Of a stretch of DNA of 64,000 nucleotides, positions 53,211 to 60,579 are shown one piece after another. The notes below the pieces were generated by a model that worked only from the letters and a program-made list of their open reading frames with translations, was not told where the DNA came from and did not search any database. A program made the position numbers and the translations under genes. The DNA is from Chitinophaga costaii (GTDB lineage: Bacteria > Bacteroidota > Bacteroidia > Chitinophagales > Chitinophagaceae). The stretch spans positions 372,001 through 436,000 of the forward strand of contig NZ_FMAR01000003.1 of assembly GCF_900094705.1 (NCBI RefSeq), in the 5' to 3' direction. The stretch's first letter is position 1; every line of letters starts with the position of its first letter.

Positions 53211-53240
53211 TTTGATAATTAAAACAAATTCCTACCTTTC
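53211..53240 (+). promoter_or_regulatory. Probable promoter for the head-GIN lipoprotein gene
   Basis: TTTG (53211-53214), 18 nt, TACCTTTC (53233-53240; one mismatch to TAnnTTTG). The start codon at 53267 follows after 26 nt. Confidence 0.5.
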
Positions 53241-53266
53241 AGCGCTCAACCACAATCCATTTCCGC

Positions 53267-53977
53267 ATGAAGTATGTTGCCTCCATTCTACTATCACTGA
53301 CCGTAGTGTGTTTATTAGCTGCCTGCGTTCGTCATCGCGGTAGCGGGCGTGTTATTACCCAAACCCGGTCTGTAGCTGCTTTCCAAAAAATTTCCGTGTC
53401 CGGCCCCATCGATGTAGCCCTTATGCAAGGGCCTACCCAAGATCTGGTAATAAGTGGCGATGATAATTTATTGAAATATGTGGAATTAAAAAATGAAAAT
53501 GGTGAATTAACCATCAAAATGAGGAATGGGGGAAGGTTTGATGTGGAAGAAAATTTTAAAGTAAGGGTGAGTACGCCCAATCTTAAAGCCATCAATGTAG
53601 CAGGGTCTGGCTCCATCACCCTGCAAGGCGGTTATAGCAGCGAAGAAGAGCTTAGTTCCGAGATTGCCGGCTCCGGCAATATTAATGGTAAGTTAGATGT
53701 GCCTTTGTTCAAAGCCTCCATAGCGGGTTCTGGCAGCTACCATGTGGAAGGGCAAACGCGGAAAGTAGCTGTGACTGTAATGGGGGCCGGCGATTTTCAT
53801 GGGTTTAATTTATTGGCAGAAAACGCCTCGGCAGATATTGCAGGCAGCGGCACGGTAGAGGTGAGCGCCAGTGTGAACCTGCAAGCTAACATAGCCGGCA
53901 GTGGTGACGTTCGCTACAAGGGCAATCCGCAGGTAAGCTCTCATATAGGTGGCTCTGGTTCTGTGCGCAAAGAGTAG
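53267..53977 (+). CDS. Head GIN domain (DUF2807) lipoprotein
   Basis: A 236-aa lipoprotein with lipobox LLAAC (Cys at about residue 20). Residues about 42-230 form the head GIN domain, a right-handed beta-helix with regularly spaced AGSG turns: NVAGSGSITL, IAGSGNINGKL, IAGSGSYHVEG, IAGSGTVEVS, IAGSGDVRYKG and IGGSGSVRKE. Proteins with this domain are surface or periplasmic in Bacteroidota, and a role in binding or signal sensing is suspected but not established. It precedes the pigment operon on the same strand by 340 bp, but the gap contains a hairpin with a T run, so they are probably separate units. Confidence 0.9.
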   Translation: MKYVASILLSLTVVCLLAACVRHRGSGRVITQTRSVAAFQKISVSGPIDVALMQGPTQDLVISGDDNLLKYVELKNENGELTIKMRNGGRFDVEENFKVRVSTPNLKAINVAGSGSITLQGGYSSEEELSSEIAGSGNINGKLDVPLFKASIAGSGSYHVEGQTRKVAVTVMGAGDFHGFNLLAENASADIAGSGTVEVSASVNLQANIAGSGDVRYKGNPQVSSHIGGSGSVRKE

Positions 53978-54208
53978 CCATGGCACACTGTTTGCCAACG
54001 CTGTTGCCTACAGGTAACAATTTGTATTTAGAACTATAACGGTATTTTAACACTCCTTTTTATACTAGTTATGCTATCAAACCGTTTTCCTAAAAAATTA
54101 AAGTCCTTTGGCACAGGTACAGTTATAGGCATATCAAAGAATGTATAACGGTACCTGCGCTTAGGCACAATGATCCATTAATTTTACATTATTATCAACA
54201 AATATCCT

Positions 54209-54268
54209 GTTAAACGTTGACCGTTATTCATTGGGCTCCGCTGGAACGAATAACAGTTAACGTTTAAC
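54209..54268. repeat. 21-bp inverted repeat upstream of darA
   Basis: The left arm (54209-54229, beginning GTTAAACGTT) and right arm (54248-54268, ending AACGTTTAAC) match as an inverted repeat in 19 of 21 positions across an 18-nt loop. Seven T follow the right arm, so it may be the terminator of the head-GIN gene or an attenuator in the leader of the pigment operon. The arm sequence is related to that of a second inverted repeat at 56541-56630. The rest of the 53978-54317 gap holds no gene and no clear promoter. Confidence 0.75.
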
Positions 54269-54317
54269 TTTTTTTGTAAGTTTACACCTTTCTTGACTGG
54301 ACCTATTCCTATTCATA

Positions 54318-55244
54318 TTGATTATGAGCGAACTACCTAAGATCCTGGTAATATATTTTACGCAGACCGGACAACTCAAAACCGTGATAGATGCTGTGCT
54401 GTCGCCCATTGTGGGACAGGCGGATATTACGTATGAACAATTGGAGTCGGAAAAGCCCTGGGAATTTCCCTGGAGCAAGCAAACATTTTACGACACCATG
54501 CCCGAAACTGTTCAGGGGAAACCCCGTGGAATAAAACCATTGAAGGTAGATCCAGCCACACCTTTTGATCTGGTGATCCTGGCTTACCAGCCCTGGTTCC
54601 TGTCTCCCTCGCAGCCTACCGCCGCCTTCCTGCAAAGCCCGGAAGCCGCCCGCCTGCTGAAAGGCAAGCCGGTAGTGACGTTAATGGGGTGCCGTAACAT
54701 GTGGCTGAATGCCCAGGAAAAAGTAAAGGGATATTTGCAGCAGGCGGGAGCCACCCTGGTGGGCAACATTGTGCTGGTAGACCGTTCTTCCAACCTGGTG
54801 TCGCTACTTACTGTGTTGCGTTGGTTATTTAAAGGGAAAAAAGAAGCCACCACCCTGCTGCCGCCAGCAGGTATACAAGCTGCCGATATAAATGCCGCCA
54901 GCCGTTTTGGTCCCATCATAGGTGCCGCTGCGGCTTCCCGCCAGTTCAGCGACCTCCAGGACCAGCTCATGGCACAGCAGGCTGTTTCGCTGAAGCCTAA
55001 CCTGGTGGTGCTGGAAGCAAGGGGCATCCGGGCTTTCCGCTACTGGGCCAAATTTATCAGTGACAAAGGGGGGCCTGGTTCTCCGGAACGCCAGCCCCGT
55101 GTACGCATGTACCGAGGACTGCTGGTGTTGGGCATTTTCGTATTAACGCCTATCACCCTCATTTCATCCTGGTACCAACTCACCTTTAAAAAGCAACATT
55201 TGCTGAAAGAAGTAGAATATTATAAAGGCGTTTCCAAACGGTAG
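54318..55244 (+). CDS. darA: Dialkylresorcinol condensing enzyme DarA
   Basis: A 308-aa protein of the DarA family, named from dialkylresorcinol pathways in Pseudomonas and Bacteroidota. It acts with DarB: DarB joins two acyl chains into a cyclohexanedione, and DarA is thought to aromatise it to a resorcinol. The N-terminus ILVIYFTQTGQLKTVID resembles a flavodoxin phosphate-binding loop, which would fit FMN-dependent oxidation; this is my reading. A hydrophobic segment near the C-terminus (LLVLGIFVLTPITLISSWYQ, about 275-294) should tether it to the membrane. It is the first gene of the pigment operon; darB follows after 135 bp. Confidence 0.85.
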   Translation: MIMSELPKILVIYFTQTGQLKTVIDAVLSPIVGQADITYEQLESEKPWEFPWSKQTFYDTMPETVQGKPRGIKPLKVDPATPFDLVILAYQPWFLSPSQPTAAFLQSPEAARLLKGKPVVTLMGCRNMWLNAQEKVKGYLQQAGATLVGNIVLVDRSSNLVSLLTVLRWLFKGKKEATTLLPPAGIQAADINAASRFGPIIGAAAASRQFSDLQDQLMAQQAVSLKPNLVVLEARGIRAFRYWAKFISDKGGPGSPERQPRVRMYRGLLVLGIFVLTPITLISSWYQLTFKKQHLLKEVEYYKGVSKR

Positions 55245-55379
55245 GAAAGCGCAGCCATTCCCAAACTAAAAAAAGATGTATTAATTTCACCGTCAATAGC
55301 AGGCCACCACTTAAAAGTACACCGTTTGCCGTGGGGTTATGTGAATGACAAATAAAAAAACAGATTTTATAATTCACTC

Positions 55380-56522
55380 ATGAAAGAAGTTTTTATTACA
55401 AGGTTATCGAAATTTTTACCGAATGAACCTGTGAGCAACGATGACATGGAAACCGTATTGGGTAAAGTAGATGGAAAACCTTCCCGTGCCCGATTGAAGA
55501 TTCTGGGGAATAATAAAATCACCACCCGCTACTATTCACTGGATAAAAACGGTAGCGGCACCAGCACTCATTCCAATGCAGAGATGACCGCAAAGGCAGT
55601 GCGCAGCCTGTTCAACGAAAAGTTTCCCTTGGAAAATATGCAGTTACTGGCCTGTGGCACTACCTCGCCCGACCAGTTGCTCCCCGGCCACGCCGCAATG
55701 GTGCATGGCCTGCTAGAATGCAAGCCCGTAGAACTGATTTCTGCCACCGGCGCCTGTGCTGCCGGTATGCAGGCTTTTAAATATGCCTTTATGTCCATCA
55801 AATCGGGCAATAGCACCAATGCTGTTAGCTCCGGTTCCGAAAAGTTTTCCAGTTGGCTGCTGGCCCAGAAATTTCAGCCCGAAGCCGAAAACCTGAAAAG
55901 CCTGGACGAAAATCCTATCATCGCCTTTGAGAAAGACTTCCTCCGCTGGATGCTTTCTGATGGCGCTGCTGCGGCTTTGTTTCAAGACAAGCCTAACGAA
56001 GATGGCCTGTCGCTGCGCGTAAACTGGGTAGAACTAGCCTCTTATGCCAATGAACTGGAAACCTGCATGTACGCTGGAGCCATCAAAAATCCAGATGGCA
56101 CTACCAAAGGCTGGATAGACATGACACCCGAAGAGTGGGCGCAGCATAGCGTATTCTCTTTTAAACAAGATACCCGGCTGCTGGGAAAAAATATTGTACC
56201 CGTAGGTTCACAGATGTGGAAAGAATTGGTAGCAAAGCATAACATCAACCTGGATGAGATTGATTTCTTCCTGCCACACCTGTCTTCCGAATTTTTCCGT
56301 GCCAAGATAGATGAGGAAATAGCACGCCTGGGCGTTCCCATTCCACAGGAGAAATGGTTTACCAACCTGGTGAATGTGGGTAACATCGGCACTGCTTCGC
56401 CCTATCTCATGTTAGAAGAATTGCTTAACACTGGCCGGCTCAAAAAAGGCCAGACCATCGTAATGATGGTGCCGGAGAGCGCCCGCTTTACCTACGCATA
56501 TGCCCACCTTACCGTGGTTTAA
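55380..56522 (+). CDS. darB: Beta-ketoacyl-ACP synthase III-like enzyme DarB
   Basis: A 380-aa ketosynthase of the KAS III/FabH-like thiolase fold, matching DarB. The catalytic triad is intact: Cys126 in SATGACAAGM, His300 in DFFLPHLSSEFF and Asn335 in NVGNIGTASPY. DarB condenses a beta-ketoacyl unit and a second acyl unit to form the cyclic dione that becomes the dialkylresorcinol of flexirubins and related antioxidants. Extra sequence at 170-265 compared with FabH gives the larger substrate site of this branch. It is second in the operon, directly after darA, the classical arrangement. Confidence 0.88.
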   Translation: MKEVFITRLSKFLPNEPVSNDDMETVLGKVDGKPSRARLKILGNNKITTRYYSLDKNGSGTSTHSNAEMTAKAVRSLFNEKFPLENMQLLACGTTSPDQLLPGHAAMVHGLLECKPVELISATGACAAGMQAFKYAFMSIKSGNSTNAVSSGSEKFSSWLLAQKFQPEAENLKSLDENPIIAFEKDFLRWMLSDGAAAALFQDKPNEDGLSLRVNWVELASYANELETCMYAGAIKNPDGTTKGWIDMTPEEWAQHSVFSFKQDTRLLGKNIVPVGSQMWKELVAKHNINLDEIDFFLPHLSSEFFRAKIDEEIARLGVPIPQEKWFTNLVNVGNIGTASPYLMLEELLNTGRLKKGQTIVMMVPESARFTYAYAHLTVV

Positions 56523-56540
56523 TATATTTTTGAAGTTGGA

Positions 56541-56630
56541 TTAATGGTTAAATGTTAATCGTTCATCGTCGTTTTTGTTGTTTGGATCAGCCAGGCAGCC
56601 TGCGACGGGCGTTTACCGTTTAACCATTAA
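56541..56630. repeat. Second long inverted repeat in the pigment operon
   Basis: The left arm (56541-56560, TTAATGGTTAAA start) and right arm (56611-56630) match in 17 of 20 positions, the outer 12 perfectly. The 50-nt interior can form further stems (CGTCG with CGACG; CAGG with CCTG). It lies between darB and the small HTH-like gene and shares a GTTAAACG-type core with the inverted repeat upstream of darA. It may be an interspersed repeat or an RNA-processing or differential-expression element. Confidence 0.7.
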
Positions 56631-56653
56631 CTTTAAATACAAACCGCATTCGC

Positions 56654-57064
56654 ATGAAACAGGAAGAGGTACCCCAGGATGGCAACGGCCTCACCGGAGG
56701 CAAGTTCAGCCAGTTATTCTATGCCGTGAACAAGGAAGGCGCTTACGTGCAAGTGTCCAGCGTAGGCTGGGAACCGGAGAACGTGGCCATGGCTCAGGCC
56801 TGGGATGAGATTCACCAGAAAACAGCGGCCACCCGCCAGGCGGTACTGGCTGGCAAACTCAGCCCCATCGCCTATTACATGGAAAAAAATCTCATGACCG
56901 TGGAAATCTTGGCCGGTTATGTAGGCAAGTTCCAGTGGCAGGTGAAACGGCATTTAAAACCTTCCGTGTTTAAGCAGCTCAGCGATCATTTACTGCAACG
57001 GTATGCCGCTACGTTCAAAATCAGCGTGGCCGAACTGAAGCAGTTTTCACCTACAACTTTATGA
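56654..57064 (+). CDS. Small conserved protein of the dialkylresorcinol operon, HTH-like C-terminus
   Basis: A 136-aa protein without signal peptide. The N-terminal half is a mixed alpha/beta segment (GKFSQLFYAVNKEGAYVQVSSVGWEPENVAMAQAW...). The C-terminal half, LMTVEILAGYVGKFQWQVKRHLKPSVFKQLSDHLLQRYAATFKISVAELKQF, has the spacing of an XRE-like helix-turn-helix followed by a helix. It could be a regulator or a small adaptor; I cannot decide. Its stop overlaps the next gene's start codon closely (57061-57064), so translation of the two is coupled. Confidence 0.72.
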   Translation: MKQEEVPQDGNGLTGGKFSQLFYAVNKEGAYVQVSSVGWEPENVAMAQAWDEIHQKTAATRQAVLAGKLSPIAYYMEKNLMTVEILAGYVGKFQWQVKRHLKPSVFKQLSDHLLQRYAATFKISVAELKQFSPTTL

Positions 57065-58068
57065 TCAATCATTCAACATTTCAACACGCCCAGTCTGCCC
57101 ATTGTGAGAGCGGCGTGGTATCCAACCTGTTTCGCCATCACGGCATGCAGATCAGCGAGCCAATGGCGTTTGGCATTGGGGCCGGCATTTTCTTCGGTCA
57201 CCTGCCTTTCGTGAAAGTAAACGGCGTGCCGGGTACCACCTACCGCACTTTCCCGGGTGCCATTTTTAATAAAGCCAGCAAGCGTTTAGGCGTTACCGTT
57301 AGGTCGGAGTCGTTCCGTAGTCCGGAAAAAGCCATGCAGGCGCTGGACGAAAAATTGGCCCAGGGTACGCCTGTAGGGCTATTGTCTAGCGTGTACTACC
57401 TGCCATATTTCCCGCCGGCCTACCGCTTTCACTTCAATGCCCACAACCTGGTGGTGTATGGTAAGAAAGACGGTAACTACCTTGTGAGCGACCCCATCAT
57501 GGATGTAGCTACCGAGATAGACCCGGAGAGCTTGGTGGCGGCCCGTTTTGCCAAAGGTTTCCCCGAGCCTAAAGGCAAAATGTACTATCCTGTAGCCATG
57601 CCCGACCAAGTAAAATGGGAAAAGCCCATCCAGCAAGGCATTGAACAGGCCTGTCATTATATGCTGAAAATACCGGTGCCTTTGTTTGGCGTAAAAGGTA
57701 TGCGCTTCCTGGCCAAGCGGATACAGAAATATCCCCATGCAGTGGGCGATCGCAAGGCAGGACTTTTCCTGGGCAATGTGATCCGCATGCAGGAAGAAAT
57801 TGGTACCGGCGGCGCAGGTTTCCGCTTTATGTATGCTGCCTTTTTGCAGGAAGCCGCGCAGCAGCTGAATAAGCCAGTGCTGAGTACCCTGGGCACGGAG
57901 CTTACCGCTGTGGGCGACCTGTGGCGCAACTTCGCCTTCCAGGCAGGCCGCGTATGCAAGAGCCGCGCCGGTGATGAAACTTCTTATAAAGACCTGGGCG
58001 ATATGATGGTGCAGTGTGCCGCCGCCGAAGAAGTATTGTTTCGCCGCCTGGCCCAAGTAAAATTTTAA
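57061..58068 (+). CDS. BtrH N-terminal-domain protein, candidate acyltransferase of the pigment operon
   Basis: A 335-aa protein related to BtrH, which moves an acyl-aminobutyryl group from an acyl carrier protein onto a butirosin intermediate. The N-terminal domain carries a papain-like arrangement: Cys15 in SAHCESGVV, His128 in NAHNLVVYG and Asp144 in LVSDPIMD, which I read as the catalytic triad. The C-terminal half (about 190-335) is helical. Being next to an ACP and ketosynthases, it may acylate or tailor the pigment, or prepare it for export. It overlaps the preceding gene by 4 bp and is followed by an ABC ATPase after 6 bp. Confidence 0.78.
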   Translation: MINHSTFQHAQSAHCESGVVSNLFRHHGMQISEPMAFGIGAGIFFGHLPFVKVNGVPGTTYRTFPGAIFNKASKRLGVTVRSESFRSPEKAMQALDEKLAQGTPVGLLSSVYYLPYFPPAYRFHFNAHNLVVYGKKDGNYLVSDPIMDVATEIDPESLVAARFAKGFPEPKGKMYYPVAMPDQVKWEKPIQQGIEQACHYMLKIPVPLFGVKGMRFLAKRIQKYPHAVGDRKAGLFLGNVIRMQEEIGTGGAGFRFMYAAFLQEAAQQLNKPVLSTLGTELTAVGDLWRNFAFQAGRVCKSRAGDETSYKDLGDMMVQCAAAEEVLFRRLAQVKF

Positions 58069-58074
58069 ATTGTC

Positions 58075-58824
58075 ATGTACAGCATAGCCGTGCAAGACCT
58101 GCACAAAACCTACAACGGCAGCCTGGAACCCACGCTGAAAGGGCTTTCTTTTGCCTTCCCCACGGGTAAAATAGTGGGGCTGCTAGGGCCTAACGGGGCC
58201 GGCAAAACCACGACCATTTCCATTCTCTGTGGCTTGGTAAAGGCTGGTAAAGGCAGCGTACAGGTGCTGGGCATCCCGCAGGAAGCCAACTATCGCGAAC
58301 GCATTAAACGGGCGCTGGGTGTGGTGCCTCAACAGATAGCCCTGTTTCCACAACTCACCGCTTTTGAAAACCTGGAATATTTTGGCAACCTGTACGGATT
58401 TAAAGGGCCTGCACTGAAAACCCAGATACTGGCCCTGCTGGAACAATTTGGCCTGGAGAAAGCCGCCCATAAGGAAACGGGTAAATTTTCCGGCGGTATG
58501 AAACGCCGTACCAACATCATCGCCGCCATTTTACACCGGCCACGCCTGCTTATACTAGACGAGCCTACAGCTGGGGTAGATGTGCAATCCCGCAGCATGA
58601 TCCTGCAATTTCTGCGCGACTATAACCGCTCAGAAGGGGTGAGCATCCTTTACACCTCCCACTTGCTGGAAGAGGCCCAGCACCTTTGTGAAGACGTGGT
58701 TATCATGGACGATGGCAGGCAGGTGGTGCAGGGCAACCCCGCTGCACTCATCAATGCCCTGCCAGCCTGCCGTAATCTGGAAGATGTATTCCTGCATTTC
58801 ACAGGAAGTAAACTCCGGGATTAG
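58075..58824 (+). CDS. ABC transporter ATP-binding protein of the pigment operon
   Basis: A 249-aa ABC ATPase of the ABC-2/DrrA-like drug and lipid export type. Walker A is GPNGAGKTTTISILCG, the signature is FSGGMKRRTNIIAAIL (a variant of LSGGQ), Walker B is LLILDEPTAGVD and the H-loop is YTSHLLEEAQ. It pairs with the ABC-2 permease encoded 79 bp downstream. Because both lie inside the dialkylresorcinol operon, they probably export or flip the product or a lipid intermediate; substrate is inferred from context. Confidence 0.93.
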   Translation: MYSIAVQDLHKTYNGSLEPTLKGLSFAFPTGKIVGLLGPNGAGKTTTISILCGLVKAGKGSVQVLGIPQEANYRERIKRALGVVPQQIALFPQLTAFENLEYFGNLYGFKGPALKTQILALLEQFGLEKAAHKETGKFSGGMKRRTNIIAAILHRPRLLILDEPTAGVDVQSRSMILQFLRDYNRSEGVSILYTSHLLEEAQHLCEDVVIMDDGRQVVQGNPAALINALPACRNLEDVFLHFTGSKLRD

Positions 58825-58903
58825 CTTATTATTTTACAGGATAAGCCATTCATCATCATCATTAAACCACCAGGTATACCGGTAATATAGTACCCTTTTT
58901 TCC

Positions 58904-60190
58904 ATGCTAAGATTATTCGCCACCATCCGAAAAGAATACAGGCTCTTGTTCCGCGATAAAATGGGACTGGGGCTGTTATTCCTCATGCCGGTGGTACTCA
59001 TCACCGTGATGGCCCTTATCCAGGATACGCCTTTTAAGGACTACCAGGAGCTGAAGTTCGATATCCTTACGGTTGACAATGACCATGGGCGGCTGGGTCG
59101 TTATATCAGGGAAGGGCTGGACCACAGCGGCCAGTTCCGCATTGTGGACTCGCTGCAGGGCCAGCCTGTAACGCAGGAACAGGCCAAAGCCCTGGTGAAC
59201 CGGGGCGATTATAAAATCAGTATCATCATACCCCAGGGTGCCACCGGTGCCATTGTGAGCAATGCCAATAAGATCACCAACGACCTGAGCCGCCGCATGG
59301 GCCTCCCTTTTATGGCGCCCGTACGCTTGCGCAACGATTCGCTGAACGTAGTAATTTATTTTGATCCCGCTGCCAAGAAAGCCTTTAAAAGCGCCATTCA
59401 CCAGGCGCTCGATAATTTTCTGACCCAGGTAGAAACAGATCTGCTCATAGAACGTATACAGCAGCAGCTTAAGCGCAAAGGTGCGGCGCAGCAGGATTCC
59501 CTGGATATCCAGCTAAAGGCCATAGGACTTCAGGAGCAAAGTACCGTGCCCGGCGGCGGGGTGGATGTGATCTCTAATTCTGTGCAGCACAATGTGCCTG
59601 CCTGGAGCATCTTTGCCATGTTCTTCATCGTAATTCCCATCGCAGGCAATATGATCCGCGAACGGGAAGACGGCAGCCTGCTGCGCATGAAACTGATTCC
59701 CGGTTCCTACCTGGCCATCCTGGCAGGCAAAATGTTTTTTTTCGTCTGCATCTGCGTAGTACAGTTTTACCTGATGATGCTGGTAGGCATTTACCTGCTG
59801 CCCCTGCTGGCACTGCCCAAGCTGGAAATGGGACACCAATACCTGCCCACACTTATCATCGCAGCCTGCATTGGCCTGGCCGCCACAGCTTATGGCATAC
59901 TCATTGGCACCTTGTTTAAAACACCCAACCAGGCGCTAAATTTCGGCGCTATATCCATCGTCATCCTTTCCGCCATTGGTGGTATCTGGATACCGCTGGA
60001 AGTAATGCCGGCCCACATGCAGCAGATAGGCCGCCTGTCGCCGCTCAGTTGGGGACTGGACGCCATTAACAACATATACCTGCGCAACGGCGGCATGGGG
60101 CAGGTGTGGAAACAGATAGGGCTGCTACTGGGCTTTGCCGGCACTTTGCTGGCCATCGCCGGCGCTGTGGAAAAGCGAAGGATGAATTAG
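58904..60190 (+). CDS. ABC-2 type permease of the pigment operon
   Basis: A 428-aa integral membrane protein. An N-terminal helix (GLGLLFLMPVVLITVMALI, about 26-44) is followed by a large extracytoplasmic domain (about 50-225), then five further helices: AWSIFAMFFIVIPIAGNMI, MFFFVCICVVQFYLMMLVGI, LIIAACIGLAATAYGILIG, FGAISIVILSAIGGIWI and IGLLLGFAGTLLAIAGAV. This 1+5 arrangement is typical of ABC-2 exporters with a long periplasmic loop. It partners the ATPase directly upstream. Confidence 0.9.
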   Translation: MLRLFATIRKEYRLLFRDKMGLGLLFLMPVVLITVMALIQDTPFKDYQELKFDILTVDNDHGRLGRYIREGLDHSGQFRIVDSLQGQPVTQEQAKALVNRGDYKISIIIPQGATGAIVSNANKITNDLSRRMGLPFMAPVRLRNDSLNVVIYFDPAAKKAFKSAIHQALDNFLTQVETDLLIERIQQQLKRKGAAQQDSLDIQLKAIGLQEQSTVPGGGVDVISNSVQHNVPAWSIFAMFFIVIPIAGNMIREREDGSLLRMKLIPGSYLAILAGKMFFFVCICVVQFYLMMLVGIYLLPLLALPKLEMGHQYLPTLIIAACIGLAATAYGILIGTLFKTPNQALNFGAISIVILSAIGGIWIPLEVMPAHMQQIGRLSPLSWGLDAINNIYLRNGGMGQVWKQIGLLLGFAGTLLAIAGAVEKRRMN

Positions 60191-60300
60191 ATTAGTAGAC
60201 CAATGCCAACCCGGAATGTCAATACAAAACACTATTTTTACCAAATTCATACGCGGCACGGTTTGCCCGCTCTTTCTACAGAGCAAAAAACCAGCATATT

Positions 60301-60564
60301 ATGACAATAGAAGCATTAAAACAGCAACTGAAAGAACAGATTATTGAGGCCCTGAACCTGCAGGATACCAGGCCCGCCGACATTGACGATAACGCCCCCC
60401 TATTTGGTGAAGGGCTGGGGCTGGACAGCATCGATTCGCTTGAGCTGATGGTGCTGCTCGAAAGAAATTACCAAATCAAAGTGGAAGATCCCCGCGAAGG
60501 CCGCAAGATCCTCCAATCCGTGCAATCCATGGCGGAATTCATCCTGGCCCAACAACTGGCATAA
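60301..60564 (+). CDS. Acyl carrier protein of the dialkylresorcinol operon
   Basis: An 87-aa carrier protein. Ser43 in the LGLDSIDSLEL motif is the expected phosphopantetheine attachment site. The helix pattern and acidic character fit a dedicated ACP carrying the growing polyketide or fatty acyl chain. The active ketosynthase gene starts 15 bp downstream, so the ACP, ketosynthase and chain-length subunit form a tight group. Confidence 0.92.
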   Translation: MTIEALKQQLKEQIIEALNLQDTRPADIDDNAPLFGEGLGLDSIDSLELMVLLERNYQIKVEDPREGRKILQSVQSMAEFILAQQLA

Positions 60565-60579
60565 TCCTAAAAAAGAAGC

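Noticed and set aside
54209..54275. The inverted repeat before darA as a simple terminator of the head-GIN gene.
   Set aside because: Not fully excluded, but the AT-rich 21-bp stem, its 230-nt distance from the stop codon and its relation to a second repeat without a T run argue for more than a plain terminator.
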